Positions 11,048 through 21,909 of a stretch of 64,000 nucleotides of DNA are shown piece by piece (within the stretch, counting starts at the first letter, position 1; each line of letters begins with the position of its first letter). The position numbers were made by a program, and so were the translations under genes. The stretch comes from Lepidostoma basale (Eukaryota; Arthropoda; Insecta; Trichoptera; Lepidostomatidae). The notes under the pieces are model-generated. The model made no database searches and was not told the origin of the DNA. It saw nothing but the letters and a program-made list of their open reading frames with translations. The stretch covers positions 5,424,501 to 5,488,500 of the forward strand of contig JAHDVF020000016.1 of the NCBI GenBank assembly GCA_022606425.2, read 5' to 3'.

Positions 11048-11455
11048 CTAACTAACTAACCATCACGCCGTCTCCCCGAAAGGGTAGGCAGAAAGAATGG
11101 ACTGTCACACTTTTACTGATGCGGCACTCCATCCTTCTGTTTTCGCCCCGCAGGAGACGCGGTGTGACGGGTTGCGAACCTCATCGCCACCAATAGGCAT
11201 CTCCCGCGCACACTTCGATCGTCCAACACCCACAGAACAAATCTAAAACAAATAATATAAAATACAATGATATAAAATAAAATAACAAAATAAAAATAAT
11301 TTAACACAAAATGTTATTTTTAGATGGTTCATATTGTCTATTTAATTTATGTTCTACGTATTCACTGTTTTTTTAATTAAGCACATAATGTAATAACACA
11401 TAATGTTTTTTTCGATGTTGCACATGTTGACATGGACGATCCGGACTCTTGTGTT
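11048..11455 (-). mobile_element. SINE-like element with LINE-A tail
   Basis: Read on the minus strand: a head with AGTCCGGATCGTCCA, an AT-rich middle, a GC-rich box (GTGCGCGGGAGATGCC, ATTGGTGGCGATGAGG, TTCGCAACCC), then the last ~55 bp of LINE-A and its TTAG tail. The same arrangement recurs at 31350, 57785 (truncated) and 62279. It has no coding capacity. GGTTCGCAACC resembles a pol III box B with one change. Confidence 0.75.
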
Positions 11456-11671
11456 TAATATATGATCTGATAAAAAAAAACTTAAATCAATTGCTCCAGT
11501 CCAGCTATTCTCAAAGTGATCAAACTTTATGAGATTATAATGAGATAATTAGCATAATTTATAATGTACATATTATTGAATGATTTAAATTAAACGATCA
11601 TCCAACGTCGGTCCGGAAAGACGAGCTACACGGATTTTCCCAAGATTCCAAAATAAATATACATATTATAC

Positions 11672-11935
11672 TAACTAACTAACCATCACGCCGTCTCTCC
11701 GAAGGGGTAGGCAGAAAGGATGGACTGATACACTTTTCTTTCCGGACTTATTTCTCTCGCTTCCTCAACATTCATACATCGTGTCATGCACGTGCGTCGA
11801 TTTCTCTGACTCCTCACATGGCCGACATTCAATATTTGATTTATTTGATCGTGCCACGTTTTCCTCGGTCTTCCTCTATTTCTGGTTCCATTTACATTGT
11901 AAACATATATTTTTTTACCATTCTTTCATCATTTT
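11672..11935 (-). mobile_element. LINE-A 3' fragment
   Basis: Inverted copy covering the tail to the GTRNRG region. It is highly similar to 21172-21560 and 37015-37490 but cut within the ASN-GTRN codons. Confidence 0.8.
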
Positions 11936-12179
11936 CATAATTATTTCTAAATAAATCAAATATGTTAATCGCTGAAACACTATCATAAACATTTAAATTC
12001 TTTTCTGATTTATATAACGTCATTTAAGTAATTTCCTACGCAAAAATGTATTCATAAATTAACTAATTCCAGGTAATACTTTCCAGTATTCTGGGGTTTA
12101 TCCCGTTTTCAATAATGTATTGGGCTATGTCAGTTATCTTAATTATTCTATTCTGCTCCTTTTTTAACTAACTCTACAT

Positions 12180-12210
12180 TTGATAATGCCTTAGACAGGC
12201 GAAACATGTC
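12180..12210 (+). ncRNA. Hammerhead-like motif (family B)
   Basis: Core TTGATAA (C3 to U, G8 to A), one extra T, stem II GCCT/AGGC with loop TAGAC, then GAAA, CATG, TC ending at 12210. Stem II has a different sequence from the GGAC/GTCC copies but is fully paired. The two core changes predict an inactive copy. Confidence 0.55.
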
Positions 12211-12568
12211 ATTTTCGGTCGTTTTTGTACGTATTGATTGTTTAATGCGGAGGTTTACATCATTGTTCAAGAAACGACAAATATGTTTCAATACTATTTT
12301 CAGTAAAATAATATTAACCTAACCAGAAACAATTCACCGCTCGTTTCAGTTTAGGTCAGGCCAACCTCGCTCGGAAAGTTCGAGTGCTTCTATTTCGACG
12401 GCGGATAAAATTCAATACACATAATTCTATTGGGGCGCTCATACGTGAAGCCTTTTCGGCGAACGCCGGAATATTGGAGCGCACCGTATCATTTTGTACC
12501 AGTTTTAGAAATAGGCATAGTGAGTTTATATTTCAGCGTGAAAGGTGAATTTTACTTATAGACTACGC

Positions 12569-12640
12569 CAGTGTTCGGCAAATTGCGGCTTGCGAGCCAA
12601 AGGCGGCTCTTGGCTACTAGAATGCGGCACTTCCAGGAAA
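12569..12640 (+). repeat. hAT-like miniature element, left end
   Basis: Starts CAGTGTTCGGCAAATT, continues GCGGCTTGCGAGCC and AAAGGCGGCTCTTGGC. The same family occurs at 739 and 2262. The right end was not found, and the element may run into the repeat before 12955. Confidence 0.5.
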
Positions 12641-13010
12641 AACATGGTGATAATACTTTTTTTAAATGTAATAGTATTGAACTCGAAAATCAACCAGTCT
12701 TATTGATAACATAGAATCATGTATGACGCCATAGGTTAAAAGGTAAACGCCATAGGTTAACTGGATGTATGAGATTAATCCTTCTACTCCCACAATACTA
12801 TAAAATGTATTTTTTTATGAATTAAATTATTATTATACAAAGTATAACATCAGTGAACCTGGATTTCAACGAATTAAAAAAATGTTTTTCTAAAGTAATT
12901 TGGCACATAAAAAATGTGTTAATCTTTGTTCATGTGATATTAATTTTATTATAAACTGTTAAATTGAATAATTTTGTTTTATGTATCACAATTGCATTTT
13001 TATTTTACGC

Positions 13011-13046
13011 GACAGCTGTTTCGTCAACCTATGTTGACATCATCAG
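13011..13046 (-). ncRNA. Hammerhead ribozyme, intact core (CAGCTG type)
   Basis: Read on the minus strand from 13046: CTGATGA, one extra T, stem II GTCAAC/GTTGAC with loop ATAG, GAAA, the six-base palindrome CAGCTG, then TC, with the predicted cleavage after the base at 13011. Every conserved core base (C3 U4 G5 A6 N7 G8 A9, G12 A13 A14, A15.1-U16.1, C17) is present. Stem I is weak (G-C, C-A mismatch, G-C, U-A). Related, damaged copies lie at 6488 and 36854. Stem III is too short for a stable hairpin in one molecule, which suggests action as a dimer. Confidence 0.75.
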
Positions 13047-13450
13047 GTGTTACAATAATATATCAAATGTCAAGTTTTCGTGATTTTTCGAACCATTATT
13101 TGATCCTATGGCAATTTGAATAATTTCTTTGATATAATTTTGAAGTTCTTGCTGGAGTTGAGTTAGGTACCTAATTATTAATTAAAAGAACGGTTAGTTA
13201 CTATTTATAGGAGAAAATATCATAATAATAATAAAAACAGTAATTAGAAGGAACAATTACTCATAATATAGAGTCAAAAACGATGAAACATAATAAATTA
13301 AAGACGATAAACAATAAAAGGAAGTAGATTACATTAATAAGAAAGGTGATAAAAATTTAAGGTAGAATTTTTTTTGTTGTTGCTAGATTGTATAAAGGAA
13401 AGGTTTTTAATGTACTATATACTAATGGGGATATTTATTTCTTTTAACTA

Positions 13451-13803
13451 TTAAGTTTGCCTACCTCTGGACTGCGCAAACAAATGCCACCGCTGTGAGA
13501 ACGGCTGTACGACTTCGAGCGGGCCGTAAAACCGCTCTAAAAAGGTCGCCACGCACTTAACCGAAGGTTTATTAGAAATCATATCTAGCCCTTTGAACGG
13601 TATCGTAAATTTTCGCATAAAATATAATGTAAAAACCTCCGAGCCGTTCCCGGTAGAAGAGGGCACCACTCCAGAAAACGACAAAACGCGCCCATTGACC
13701 ACATGGAAGTTCTCATAAAAATATGTTTTTGATTAAGTGCCCATTTGCTTTTCACGTAACAAGAACTTGTAGACGAGTACACGTTGAAAATAGTGATTTT
13801 CAT
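13451..13803 (-). other. Open frames of uncertain origin, perhaps an old retroelement pol remnant
   Basis: Two overlapping minus-strand frames (83 and 72 codons) sit in a GC-richer patch. The first ends with RFYGPLEVVQPFSQRW, which loosely recalls the GPYEVV motif near the end of LTR-retrotransposon integrases. No flanking LTR, no other pol motif and no second copy were seen, so the similarity may be chance. Confidence 0.25.
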
Positions 13804-14030
13804 ACAATGTAAAAATGCGAGATCCTACATAAAGATGGTATGAAATTCACAGTCAACTAAACTACGAGTAACATAACGAAAAGTTGAAAAACTTTTGTTG
13901 AGTTCAAGTACTCGTATGATTCTTTGCTATGAAGGAATATTGTTATTAGTAACGATAGCAAAATTTGTAGATAAATATATTGTATTCACAAAAAATATAT
14001 ATTTCATATATTGTATAGACTTTTAAGAAA

Positions 14031-14359
14031 CAGTAGAACGTCGTTTATCCGGACGTCAATTAACCGGAACGTCAATTATCCGAACAAGCCAAGATGATGA
14101 AGCGCAAAAAAGATGAGAATATCTTGTTAAAAAAATCTTGGATTATTGAGCCGTTTTATATACGAGTACATGAACTACCTACATACATACTTGTTTTTTC
14201 TGTAAAACTTGTAATTTCATAATCAATAAATGATCCGAGGAAAAAAACGGATTTACACCTCATTTTGCTAAAAGAATTAACACCTGTTTGATTATCCAGA
14301 AAAATCGGTATGCGGAACACCTCCGGCCCCAAATAGTTCGGATAAAGGACGTTCTATTG
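14031..14359. mobile_element. Pogo/Tigger-like miniature inverted-repeat element
   Basis: The left end CAGTAGAACGTCGTTTATCC and the right end GATAAAGGACGTTCTATTG are imperfect inverted repeats of about 20 bp. The CAGTARAACNTCGTTTATCCG start is the pattern of pogo-group (Tc1/mariner superfamily) ends. The 329-bp inside has no long frame, so it is non-autonomous. A clean TA target duplication is not visible, suggesting age or a misplaced boundary. Confidence 0.7.
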
Positions 14360-14567
14360 TATATCGAAAAAAAAAAACATTTTTATTAAGTTTTGATATG
14401 TTTTATAGTAAATGACGTATCGCTTTGCTGAGACACAACCAAATGTCTACCCTAACAAGGCATGACACATCCCGTAAAATATAATAATATTTCTACAAAA
14501 TGGACGTTTTCCTGAATGTTAAATGAGTTTATTTTAAACGCCACAATTCTCAAAATAGAATATAACT

Positions 14568-14793
14568 ATATTTTTCTTTTTCTTTTTTATATACTTTGTA
14601 TACAACACTAACTTTATTATGTTACAACATCTGTCAAAACTGATCATATTGGTAAACAATTTAATAATATTTTAAATAATCTTTATAATATCACTGATGA
14701 AGGACCGGGTTGTTCGAAACATGTCTGATATTTAATTTTAATTGTTTTAAAAGTTAGTGTTGTATACAAAGCATACAAAAAAGAAAAATATAA
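14568..14793 (+). repeat. Inverted-repeat element carrying a complete hammerhead motif
   Basis: The left arm (14568-14612, with ATACTTTGTATACAACACTA) and the right arm (14754-14793, with GTTAGTGTTGTATACAAAG) are inverted copies about 40 bp long. The ribozyme-like motif lies just before the right arm. It belongs to the family of 23368-23640, where both arms keep a ribozyme. There is no coding frame. Confidence 0.75.
14687..14733 (+). ncRNA. Hammerhead ribozyme, complete with stem I
   Basis: The 5' strand of stem I (AATATCA, 14687-14693) pairs perfectly with TGATATT after the cleavage site (14726-14732). Between them are CTGATGA (14694-14700), one extra A, stem II GGAC/GTTC (one G-U pair) with loop CGGGTT, GAAA (14716-14719), the palindrome CATG and UC (14724-14725). 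Cleavage is predicted after 14725. All core bases match the hammerhead consensus. It is the best candidate for activity in this window. Stem III is A-CATG-U, minimal in one molecule and six base pairs in a dimer. Confidence 0.85.
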
Positions 14794-15024
14794 AACATCT
14801 AAAACACATAGTATGGCAAACATAAAAGTAATAGAAAATAACTGTTTATGTTATAAAAGATTTACTAATTATAAAAAAAATATCATTCTAAATCTCGTGT
14901 TTTTCTATTCATTTATGAGTCTTGCAAATAACTCAATGGCTTACATAGTAAATAATAAATAAATAAAGTACACATATTAAAACCGAATTGATGTCGTGTT
15001 TATACGATATATAGTTTATTTAAA

Positions 15025-15575
15025 CCTATCCAAAAAAGCTAGAATGGCAGTGCAAAATGGTGTTCTTCTACCGACCCTTATGTATGGAAGCGAAGCATGA
15101 CCCTGGCAAATAAAGGATGAAAGTAGAATAAATGTAGTAGAAATGAGATCTCTTAGAGTTCTTAGACGAATGTGTGGATACTCTGTGTATGATAGAGTGT
15201 CGAATGAAAATATAAGAAGTGAATGCGGTGCGAATGATGGTGTCATGAACAAAATAATGAAAGGATCATTAAGATGGTTTGGACATATGGAAAGAATGAA
15301 TGAAGAAAGAATGGTAAAAAAATTATATGACAATGATGTAAATGGAACCAGAAATAGAGTAAGACCGAGGAAAACGTGTCACGATCAAATAAATCAAATA
15401 TTGAATGTCGGCCATGTGAGGAGTCAGAGAAATCGACGCGCGTGCATGACACGATGTATGAATGTTGAGGAACCGAGAGAAATATGTCAGGAAAGAAAAG
15501 TGTGGCAGTCCATTCTTTCTGCCTACCCCTTCGGGGAGACGGCGTGATGGTTAGTTAGTTAGTTAGTTAGTTTAT
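15025..15575 (+). mobile_element. LINE-A 3' fragment
   Basis: The frame 15143-15547 (134 codons to the natural stop) has RRMCGYSVYDRV, RWFGHMERM, RPRKTCHDQ and a YPFGETA end. An upstream part (15046-15100) keeps the MAVQNGVLLPTLMYGSEA block, but an in-frame TGA (15099-15101) replaces a tryptophan codon. The tail is four TTAG repeats. The 5' limit coincides with that of the copy at 92 (CCTATCCAAAAAAGCTA). Confidence 0.85.
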
Positions 15576-16140
15576 TTTGAAGATACTCGTACAAAGGACA
15601 AATAAAATCATTTCACGTCGACTCAACGAATCATCTCATGCAGGATTACGATTTTCTCAATGGACTTAATTTATAAATCAGCGGATAAAACACAAGACAG
15701 CTCATTACCCCCGGCTTATCGAATACGAGAGATTTCCACTGCCACGGACGACCATAAACGTCCCACTGTTTGCGAGTATAAAACGTCGTAATGTTTACTT
15801 TTGTGAGGCTTTAATACAGCCAAAGGTCAGAGGAATGTTATAATCTTAGTCAAAATTTACGAGACACTCGGTTCGTCGATAGGAATCATAAAATTTTCAA
15901 TTATTAACATCAGTTTACTCATAAATTACAACCATTTTACGAGGAGATAATATTCCAATCGAAGCGTGAGAATGTGTCCATGACTTCATCAAAATGTATC
16001 GTCAAATAATCATTTCGGCAACACTATGCATATCTGTAGACTGAAACGTAAATCCCCTTTCATGAGAGTCATAAAGTCTTAAGTAATATTTTGGTCGAAA
16101 TGAGTTATGATGGCCATGACAGAATTTCATAATGCTTTCA
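15576..16140. other. Apparently unique AT-rich sequence
   Basis: No repeat copy, frame or motif recognised between the LINE-A tail and the LINE-C copy. Confidence 0.4.
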
Positions 16141-16440
16141 AATCAAATCAGTTTATTATCTCAAAAGATATTGCAAACAACAATTATAGTTCAAGGCATC
16201 TATTGAGAATAAATAAAATATAATATAATACCAGGAACGCATGAGAGATCGTTCGACTTTAGGAATACAAGATACTCTCTAAAACCAAGAGTATTTGTCT
16301 CCTGAACGTACTTTCACGAATTTGAAAGACGTCGATCTCCGAAGCGACCATGTTCAACAGTTTGATTGCTCTCCTCAACGGAGAGGCAGGTTGGTTCTGC
16401 ATATTGGGAGATAAAACAGCTAGGCTGTTTTAGATGACGG
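16141..16440 (-). mobile_element. LINE-C 3' fragment
   Basis: Inverted copy holding the 3' end (AATCAAATCAGTTTATT at the left) and the coding end on the minus strand (RTNLPL, FKFVKVRSGDKY-type end). The right limit is near the NLPLR codons. The frame is interrupted. Confidence 0.8.
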
Positions 16441-16822
16441 AATTCTCAAAGAATCCTCTGATAAGTCTGAAGAAATGGGTAAAAGTGAACCCCTGCCATC
16501 TTATCTGTATGATGCCGAGGGATGCAGTGGGATAAAGCCACGTTTTAGTGCATCGAGGGTAATTCTCTGTCTTATTGTATGGATACTGCTTTCTTACTGG
16601 ATATTTTATGCTGGATATACTATAATATATTGCCGCACTTCGAAGTTCTTCTGGATTGAAAGCGATTCGCCTTTAAAATGAGGTTGTAAAAGAGATAGAC
16701 CTCTTTGGATGCAATTATGGCGAATTCGTGAATACCCTTACGATAAAGGCGGCAAGGAAATAACTGTCATATTCTTATTCATAAGGTTCTATGTATATTT
16801 CCTTTAACATTATTTTTTTTTT

Positions 16823-16895
16823 CACCCTTTACATCGATTTGGCTCGCGCTGTAATGATGTAAGGAGTTTTTTCAACAAAATAATAATAATAATAT
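16823..16895 (+). repeat. SINE type B tail with (AAT)n
   Basis: ATTTGGCTCGCGCTGTAATG and ATGTAAGGAG, ending in an AATAATAATAAT run, match the tail of the SINE at 49211. No tRNA-like head precedes it, so it is a 5'-truncated SINE or the 3' end of the partner LINE. Confidence 0.6.
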
Positions 16896-17099
16896 GTGTA
16901 CTGGATACTGTGTCGATGATCACAAAATACTCGTATGATCACACATTAATTTAAAACTTTACAGCTCTCAGGTCTCAAAGATATTCATTGTCATTCATAA
17001 AGAATATCAATACATTATTAATAAACAATAATAAAAATCCTTAAAAATATATGAACTGGAAATGAACTGCGCAATCCCATTATTTATTACTCCTGGAAT

Positions 17100-17400
17100 T
17101 TCCACGGTCGTTTGTTTCACCCGTTGCTGCCTTTCGTTTGTTTTGCTTTATTAAATAAAAATAGAAATAATGAATTTATTGCGCAGATTTATGATACACA
17201 CACAGTATAATTTAAAGCACGTGCTAAAAGCGCAATCAGCGGAGGCTGTAGCGTATACCCCCGCCCCGGTCGCGCACACAGCGGGATGAGATTACCGAGA
17301 GGCCACTCCTCCCCTAATCTCCATCGCAATAATTCATTTAACGCATCCCTTATTCTCGTGTAACAGAGGCGCTTAACACAGCTACACAGCTAAAATACAC
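17100..17400. other. Non-repetitive GC-richer island
   Basis: Between about 17215 and 17370 the composition rises (ACCCCCGCCCCGGTCGCGC and GAGAGGCCACTCCTCCCC). There is no frame over 60 codons and no second copy in the window. Candidate regulatory or conserved non-coding sequence, on composition alone. Confidence 0.35.
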
Positions 17401-17559
17401 AGAAACTCGAGATAACCAATGTTATTCTTTAATCTTGGTGGTTGAACAAATTTGTAAAGAACACTTAACCTCGATTCGTATATCTCTATGAATCTACGAG
17501 TTACTAAAAACTATAGGTACGAGTACTTAACATATATTATTACAATATTAATATAGATA

Positions 17560-18060
17560 GGAGTGGACAGGAATGACAAGAGTTCAGATCCTGTTCCAAG
17601 TGGCGCAGGGCAGAGATGCCTTTGCTGCAGTGATCGCCAACGTTGAGGGGACCTGACACAATTAATAGAGAACAGAAGTTCTAACGAGTAGTAGAGCGAA
17701 TGGGATATGATCTACCGGAAAGAAAACCTCTAGAAAATATATTAATGCGCCATGTTGCATTGATACCAGCAACACTACAACCAAGTCCAACTATCTCAAG
17801 TCCATGAGTGGTCTCTTAGATCTCACGAACCCAGGGAAATATGACTACTGACATTATCCTCAGTGTCATGGCAATTAGAAAGTGGAAGAATGGCGAATTT
17901 CCAGCGTCATAAAAATGGATTCACCCGGCTTAGGGAAGGCAACCTTAACAGGAAATCCTCTAGAGAAGGCAAGAGGAAACTACTCTCGATATCATTCTCA
18001 GGTGAAGAGGGATGCCTATTCTCATGTGATAGTCAACGTCGAGGTGACCTGACATGACAG
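17560..18060 (+). mobile_element. LINE-E 3' fragments, two adjacent
   Basis: 17560-17665 holds GGACAGGAATGACAAGAGTT to CGCCAACGTTGAGGGGACC, the recurrent end also at 46320 (inverted), 51190 and 56545. A second decayed piece of the same end lies at 17985-18060 (GTGATAGTCAACGTCGAGG). The sequence between has no certain match. Confidence 0.65.
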
Positions 18061-18434
18061 CAAGATAATAGAGAATAAATCTTAAAAACAATTATTATCC
18101 AAGACCATGTCTATTCGGCGCATAGAACAAAACCTACCATATATGAAATCACACAGACAGGAACACCACTTCTCACTTTCTCACTTTTTACTTATTTCAG
18201 CCATCTCTGGCCATCCCCCCCTGATAATAAAGTTAGATTATTTCTTAGAATCGCTATTGACCCATTCATCGCCACGTGTTTTTAGAAACAGCGCGCCGGT
18301 ACGCCACGTATTTTCTTCCAAACTATCGAAAAATATCGATCCTTTTTGGTGTGTTAATATTTTAAAATATTCATAGATGTCGTTATGAGAAAATCGGAAT
18401 TATTTTGAAATACATCTTTCGAATATTGCGAAGC

Positions 18435-18505
18435 GCGCACAGCTACGCTTATGGCGATCGTCTATGTAGAGCGCACATGTGTGCTTACGGCGATCATCGG
18501 GTTAA
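18435..18505 (+). repeat. 36-bp imperfect tandem duplication
   Basis: GCGCACAGCTACGCTTATGG then CGATCGTC (from 18435) is repeated 36 bp later as GCGCACATGTGTGCTTACGG then CGATCATC. GC-rich in AT-rich surroundings. Function unknown. Confidence 0.6.
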
Positions 18506-18509
18506 ACAT

Positions 18510-19730
18510 GTCCACACCGCCCTGAAAATTAAAACGCAGGGCATCAATAATAAAGACAACCCAAGTAAAAAAAAAAAAATTAACATGTATTATATATGCA
18601 ACATAAATTAATATAAATATTTTTCCTGGGGTAAGCGTAATTTAGACATTGTCTTGAATATTATTTGGTCAACTTGTTCAAGGAAATATTTTTAAAATAT
18701 ATTTTTTCAATAATCGTTTAAAATATTTATAAATAATATTAGCATGTACGATTTTTTATTATAAAATTCTCAAGAACAGCTCACGTCTAAAAAAAAATGT
18801 CGCAAACTTTTCTTTTATCATTTGTTAAACTAATTGTGTTCATGCGTTTGGGTAGTGACCAAGTCATATCATACTGAATATTTGAATCAATAAAGGCGAA
18901 AACATATTCATAAACATAGGTTAAATAACATAATGTTATGAAGTTCTTAATTTGACCAGAGTAAAACATACACAGGACAAACGATGAAAATTTTAAATTG
19001 TTAACATAGACCATAGGAAAAAAACTTCTTTCTCGTCAGAATTCATCAGCTTTTTCGCAGACGGAAAGTTTTGTGAACTCTGCAGGTACTACGACATGAT
19101 AGTATTATGTATATGGGAACACCGACCCCCGCGCTCGAATAACAGTACCCTGCCGGAGCTTTATCTGTTCCCGGAATGCAAAATTGCATAAGGATAAAAG
19201 TGCTAAAAACAAGCGAATTTGTTCGGTATGTTCTTGTAAGCGCGACCAACTATGTGTTAATTTTAAATGTGTTAACTTTTTAGGAAAAAGAGGATGAAAG
19301 CAAAAATGCTATATATCAAAAAAGCTCGCGAGATACTTATGAATTATACGTTATATTTTTATACACATTTAATTTCATAAATATAACGCTGTTTTACTCA
19401 TTTTAATAATATGACAAATATCAAAAGATAATCTCATAGATGTCCATGTTAAATTTAAGAAGAAAATCAACTATTTAAAATATTATCTAGTGTTTGTGGA
19501 ACTTTATATTTCTTCTAAAAGGTAACTCATATTATAATATAATTGTGACCATGTCCATTAGTGTCGCTAACGTTAATTAATTAATTGAAATACCATAAAT
19601 ACAAATAATTGTTTACCTGAATAAAGGCACAGTAAATTAAATATACCTATATAATATATTAACATGTGAATTATTAAATTGCACGTTAAATAGATACAAA
19701 TAATGCAAAAGATATAACACGTCGAGTGCT
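18510..19730. other. AT-rich sequence, no feature recognised
   Basis: Short frames on both strands (75 and 67 codons) show no motif. No repeat family of the window was recognised here. Confidence 0.4.
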
Positions 19731-19732
19731 GA

Positions 19733-19807
19733 GTACGCGCTAGGCGCGCACTTCCGAAATCTGGTTATACGAAAATCTCGTATGCTCAATACGCACCTAG
19801 CGCGTAC
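19733..19807. repeat. Inverted repeat / hairpin
   Basis: Arms 19733-19750 (GTACGCGCTAGGCGCGCA) and 19790-19807 (TACGCACCTAGCGCGTAC) pair at 16 of 18 positions around a 39-base loop. The mismatches are C-to-T-type changes. No second copy was seen. Confidence 0.6.
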
Positions 19808-20217
19808 ATGGTTATTGAGAATGCTTACCGACGTGAATAATATACATTTTTTTTTTTAAATTATTAATTAGATATTTTTATCTCTAACGGTTATACTCTA
19901 TATTTAAATGAGACATAATTTGAGCATCTTACCAGATAACTTGAAAAAATTTCGCAACTTAAATTGCCTTAGGATGTTCGTAAATTCGTTATAAAGTAAT
20001 CCACATAGAATTCTTTGACCAGAAGAATTGCCTCTTCGATACAGGTGAGTTTTGAAATGCTTCCGTCCGGCAATTTTCGAGCATAATGAAGATCGTGGCT
20101 CCATGTTCTGTTGAATCTGCAGGGAACGTATAAAGTGTACTTGAGTTTTAACTATAAATAAACTAGAATTAAAAATAAATCCGTATTATTTTATTAAATA
20201 GTACAATATTACTCCTA

Positions 20218-20446
20218 ATGATGGTGTTATGAACAAAATAATGAAAAGATCATTAAGATAGTTTGGACATATGGAAAGAATGAATGAAGAAAGAATGGTA
20301 AAAAAATATATGATAAAGATGTAAATGGAACCAAAAATAGAGGAAGATCGAGGAAAACGTGGCACGATCAAATAAATCAAATATTGAATGTCGGCCGTGT
20401 GAGGAGTCAGAGAAATCGACGCGCGTGCATGACACGATGAATGAAT
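20218..20446 (+). mobile_element. LINE-A 3' fragment, part 1 (split by a SINE)
   Basis: Reads the GANDGVMNKIMK to MTR region of LINE-A with frameshifts. The element continues after the SINE at 20686 with the next codons (NVEEAR), so the two parts were one insertion. Confidence 0.85.
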
Positions 20447-20685
20447 GACGACCTTCGTGGCAGAGTGGTAAGAGCTCTGACTTCCATACCGAAGTGCCGG
20501 GTTCGATTCCCGGCGATGGCAGTGTGATTGTCACACTGTCTTTGGTCTGGTGTAGAATTCACGTGACAATAAAATGGCGATAGATTGGCTACCTATGACA
20601 TGTCACGAGAATCAATATAATAGCTAAAAAAATAAATTGTATACAGTAATTGGATTCAAACGACCTGTTGTATACATAAAAAAAA
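20447..20685 (+). mobile_element. tRNA-derived SINE, copy 3 (inside LINE-A)
   Basis: Full-length head (TGGCAGAGTGGTAAGAGC box A and GGTTCGATTCC box B), body and type A tail. It interrupts LINE-A between MTR(C)MN and VEEAR codons. AATG occurs at both edges as a short target duplication. Confidence 0.9.
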
Positions 20686-20797
20686 TGTTGAGGAAGCGAG
20701 AAAGCAAGAAATATGTCAGGAATAAAAAGTGTAGCAGTCCATTCTTTCTGCCTGCCCCTTCAGGGAGACGGGGTGATGGTTATTTAGTTAGTTAGTT
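20686..20797 (+). mobile_element. LINE-A 3' fragment, part 2
   Basis: Continues the interrupted LINE-A with GTTGAGGAAGCGAG through the FSAYPF-type end and a TTAG tail. A duplicated GAAAGCAAG lies near the junction. Confidence 0.85.
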
Positions 20798-21171
20798 ATA
20801 GTACAATACCTAGTGGAGTGCATAGAGATGGAGCACTTTCTAGATTACCATATTTATTATGGTTCGCCATGGACTCGGCCCGAGAACTAATGAGCTCGGC
20901 GGGGGTGTGATAAGAATAATCCTCTGCATTTGAATGGGAATTGTGAATCTGAAGCAGTCACCGCGAACAGCGGAGCGCTGGCGGCCCCATTCATTTCCAC
21001 CAGACGGTTGTTATGTCAAAGCCCTGTCTCATCAGCAGCCAAAATCTGTAAGTCCATGCCAAGTTAGCGAATGGCCTTGGGTTGAAATAGTTGTTTTGAA
21101 CCTAAACGAAAAATACGTCTAAATGAAAAATGGTCTTAGTAAATTTTAATTCAATAATCGTTTAAAGAAAC

Positions 21172-21560
21172 TAACTAACTAACTAACCATCACGCCGTCT
21201 CCCCGAAGGGGTAGGCAGAAAGAATGGACTGCCACACCTTTCTTTCCTGACATATTTCTCTCGCTTCCTCAACATTCATACATCGTGTCATGCACGCGCG
21301 TCGATTTCTCTGACTCCACACATGGCCGACATTCAATATTTGATTTATTTGATCGTGCCATGTTTTCCTCGGTCTTCCTCTATTTCTGGTACCATTTACG
21401 AGTACATCATTAACATATAATTTTTTTACCATTCTTTCTTCATTCATTCTTTCCATATGTCCAAACCATCTTAATGATCCTTTCATTATTTTGTTCATGA
21501 CACCATCATTCGCACCGCATTCACTTCTTATATTTTCATTCGACACTCTATCACACATAT
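21172..21560 (-). mobile_element. LINE-A 3' fragment with open frame
   Basis: The minus-strand frame 21558-21190 (122 codons) runs from CDRVSNENIRSECGAND to YPFGETA with a natural stop. It closely matches 15025-15575, with a 3-codon difference (YVNDVLVNGT). The CTAACTAACTAAC tail is at the left edge. Confidence 0.85.
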
Positions 21561-21909
21561 CGTTTAAAGTGGTTCATTAAATTAACAGTACATTTTCAGA
21601 CCTCGTCATAGTTATACAATTAAGTATAATATACACATCGCACTTGTAATCTTAAAGTGACACAAGCCTAAAAATGTTTTGTACTAATTTCATAGAAATG
21701 CTAGTTAAGAAATGCTCATAACTGTTTTGAGTACGTACTCTTATTTTAATACAAACAAAAAAAAATTATAATGAATATATAGAATAACACTTTGTATTAT
21801 TTTTTTTTACTTTTGACTCGATTGAAAGAAATTATTATTTTCATTCATAATAATGGATTTCAACAATTGAATACATCAAAAAAAAAATTTAATGAGTTTT
21901 TATTATATT

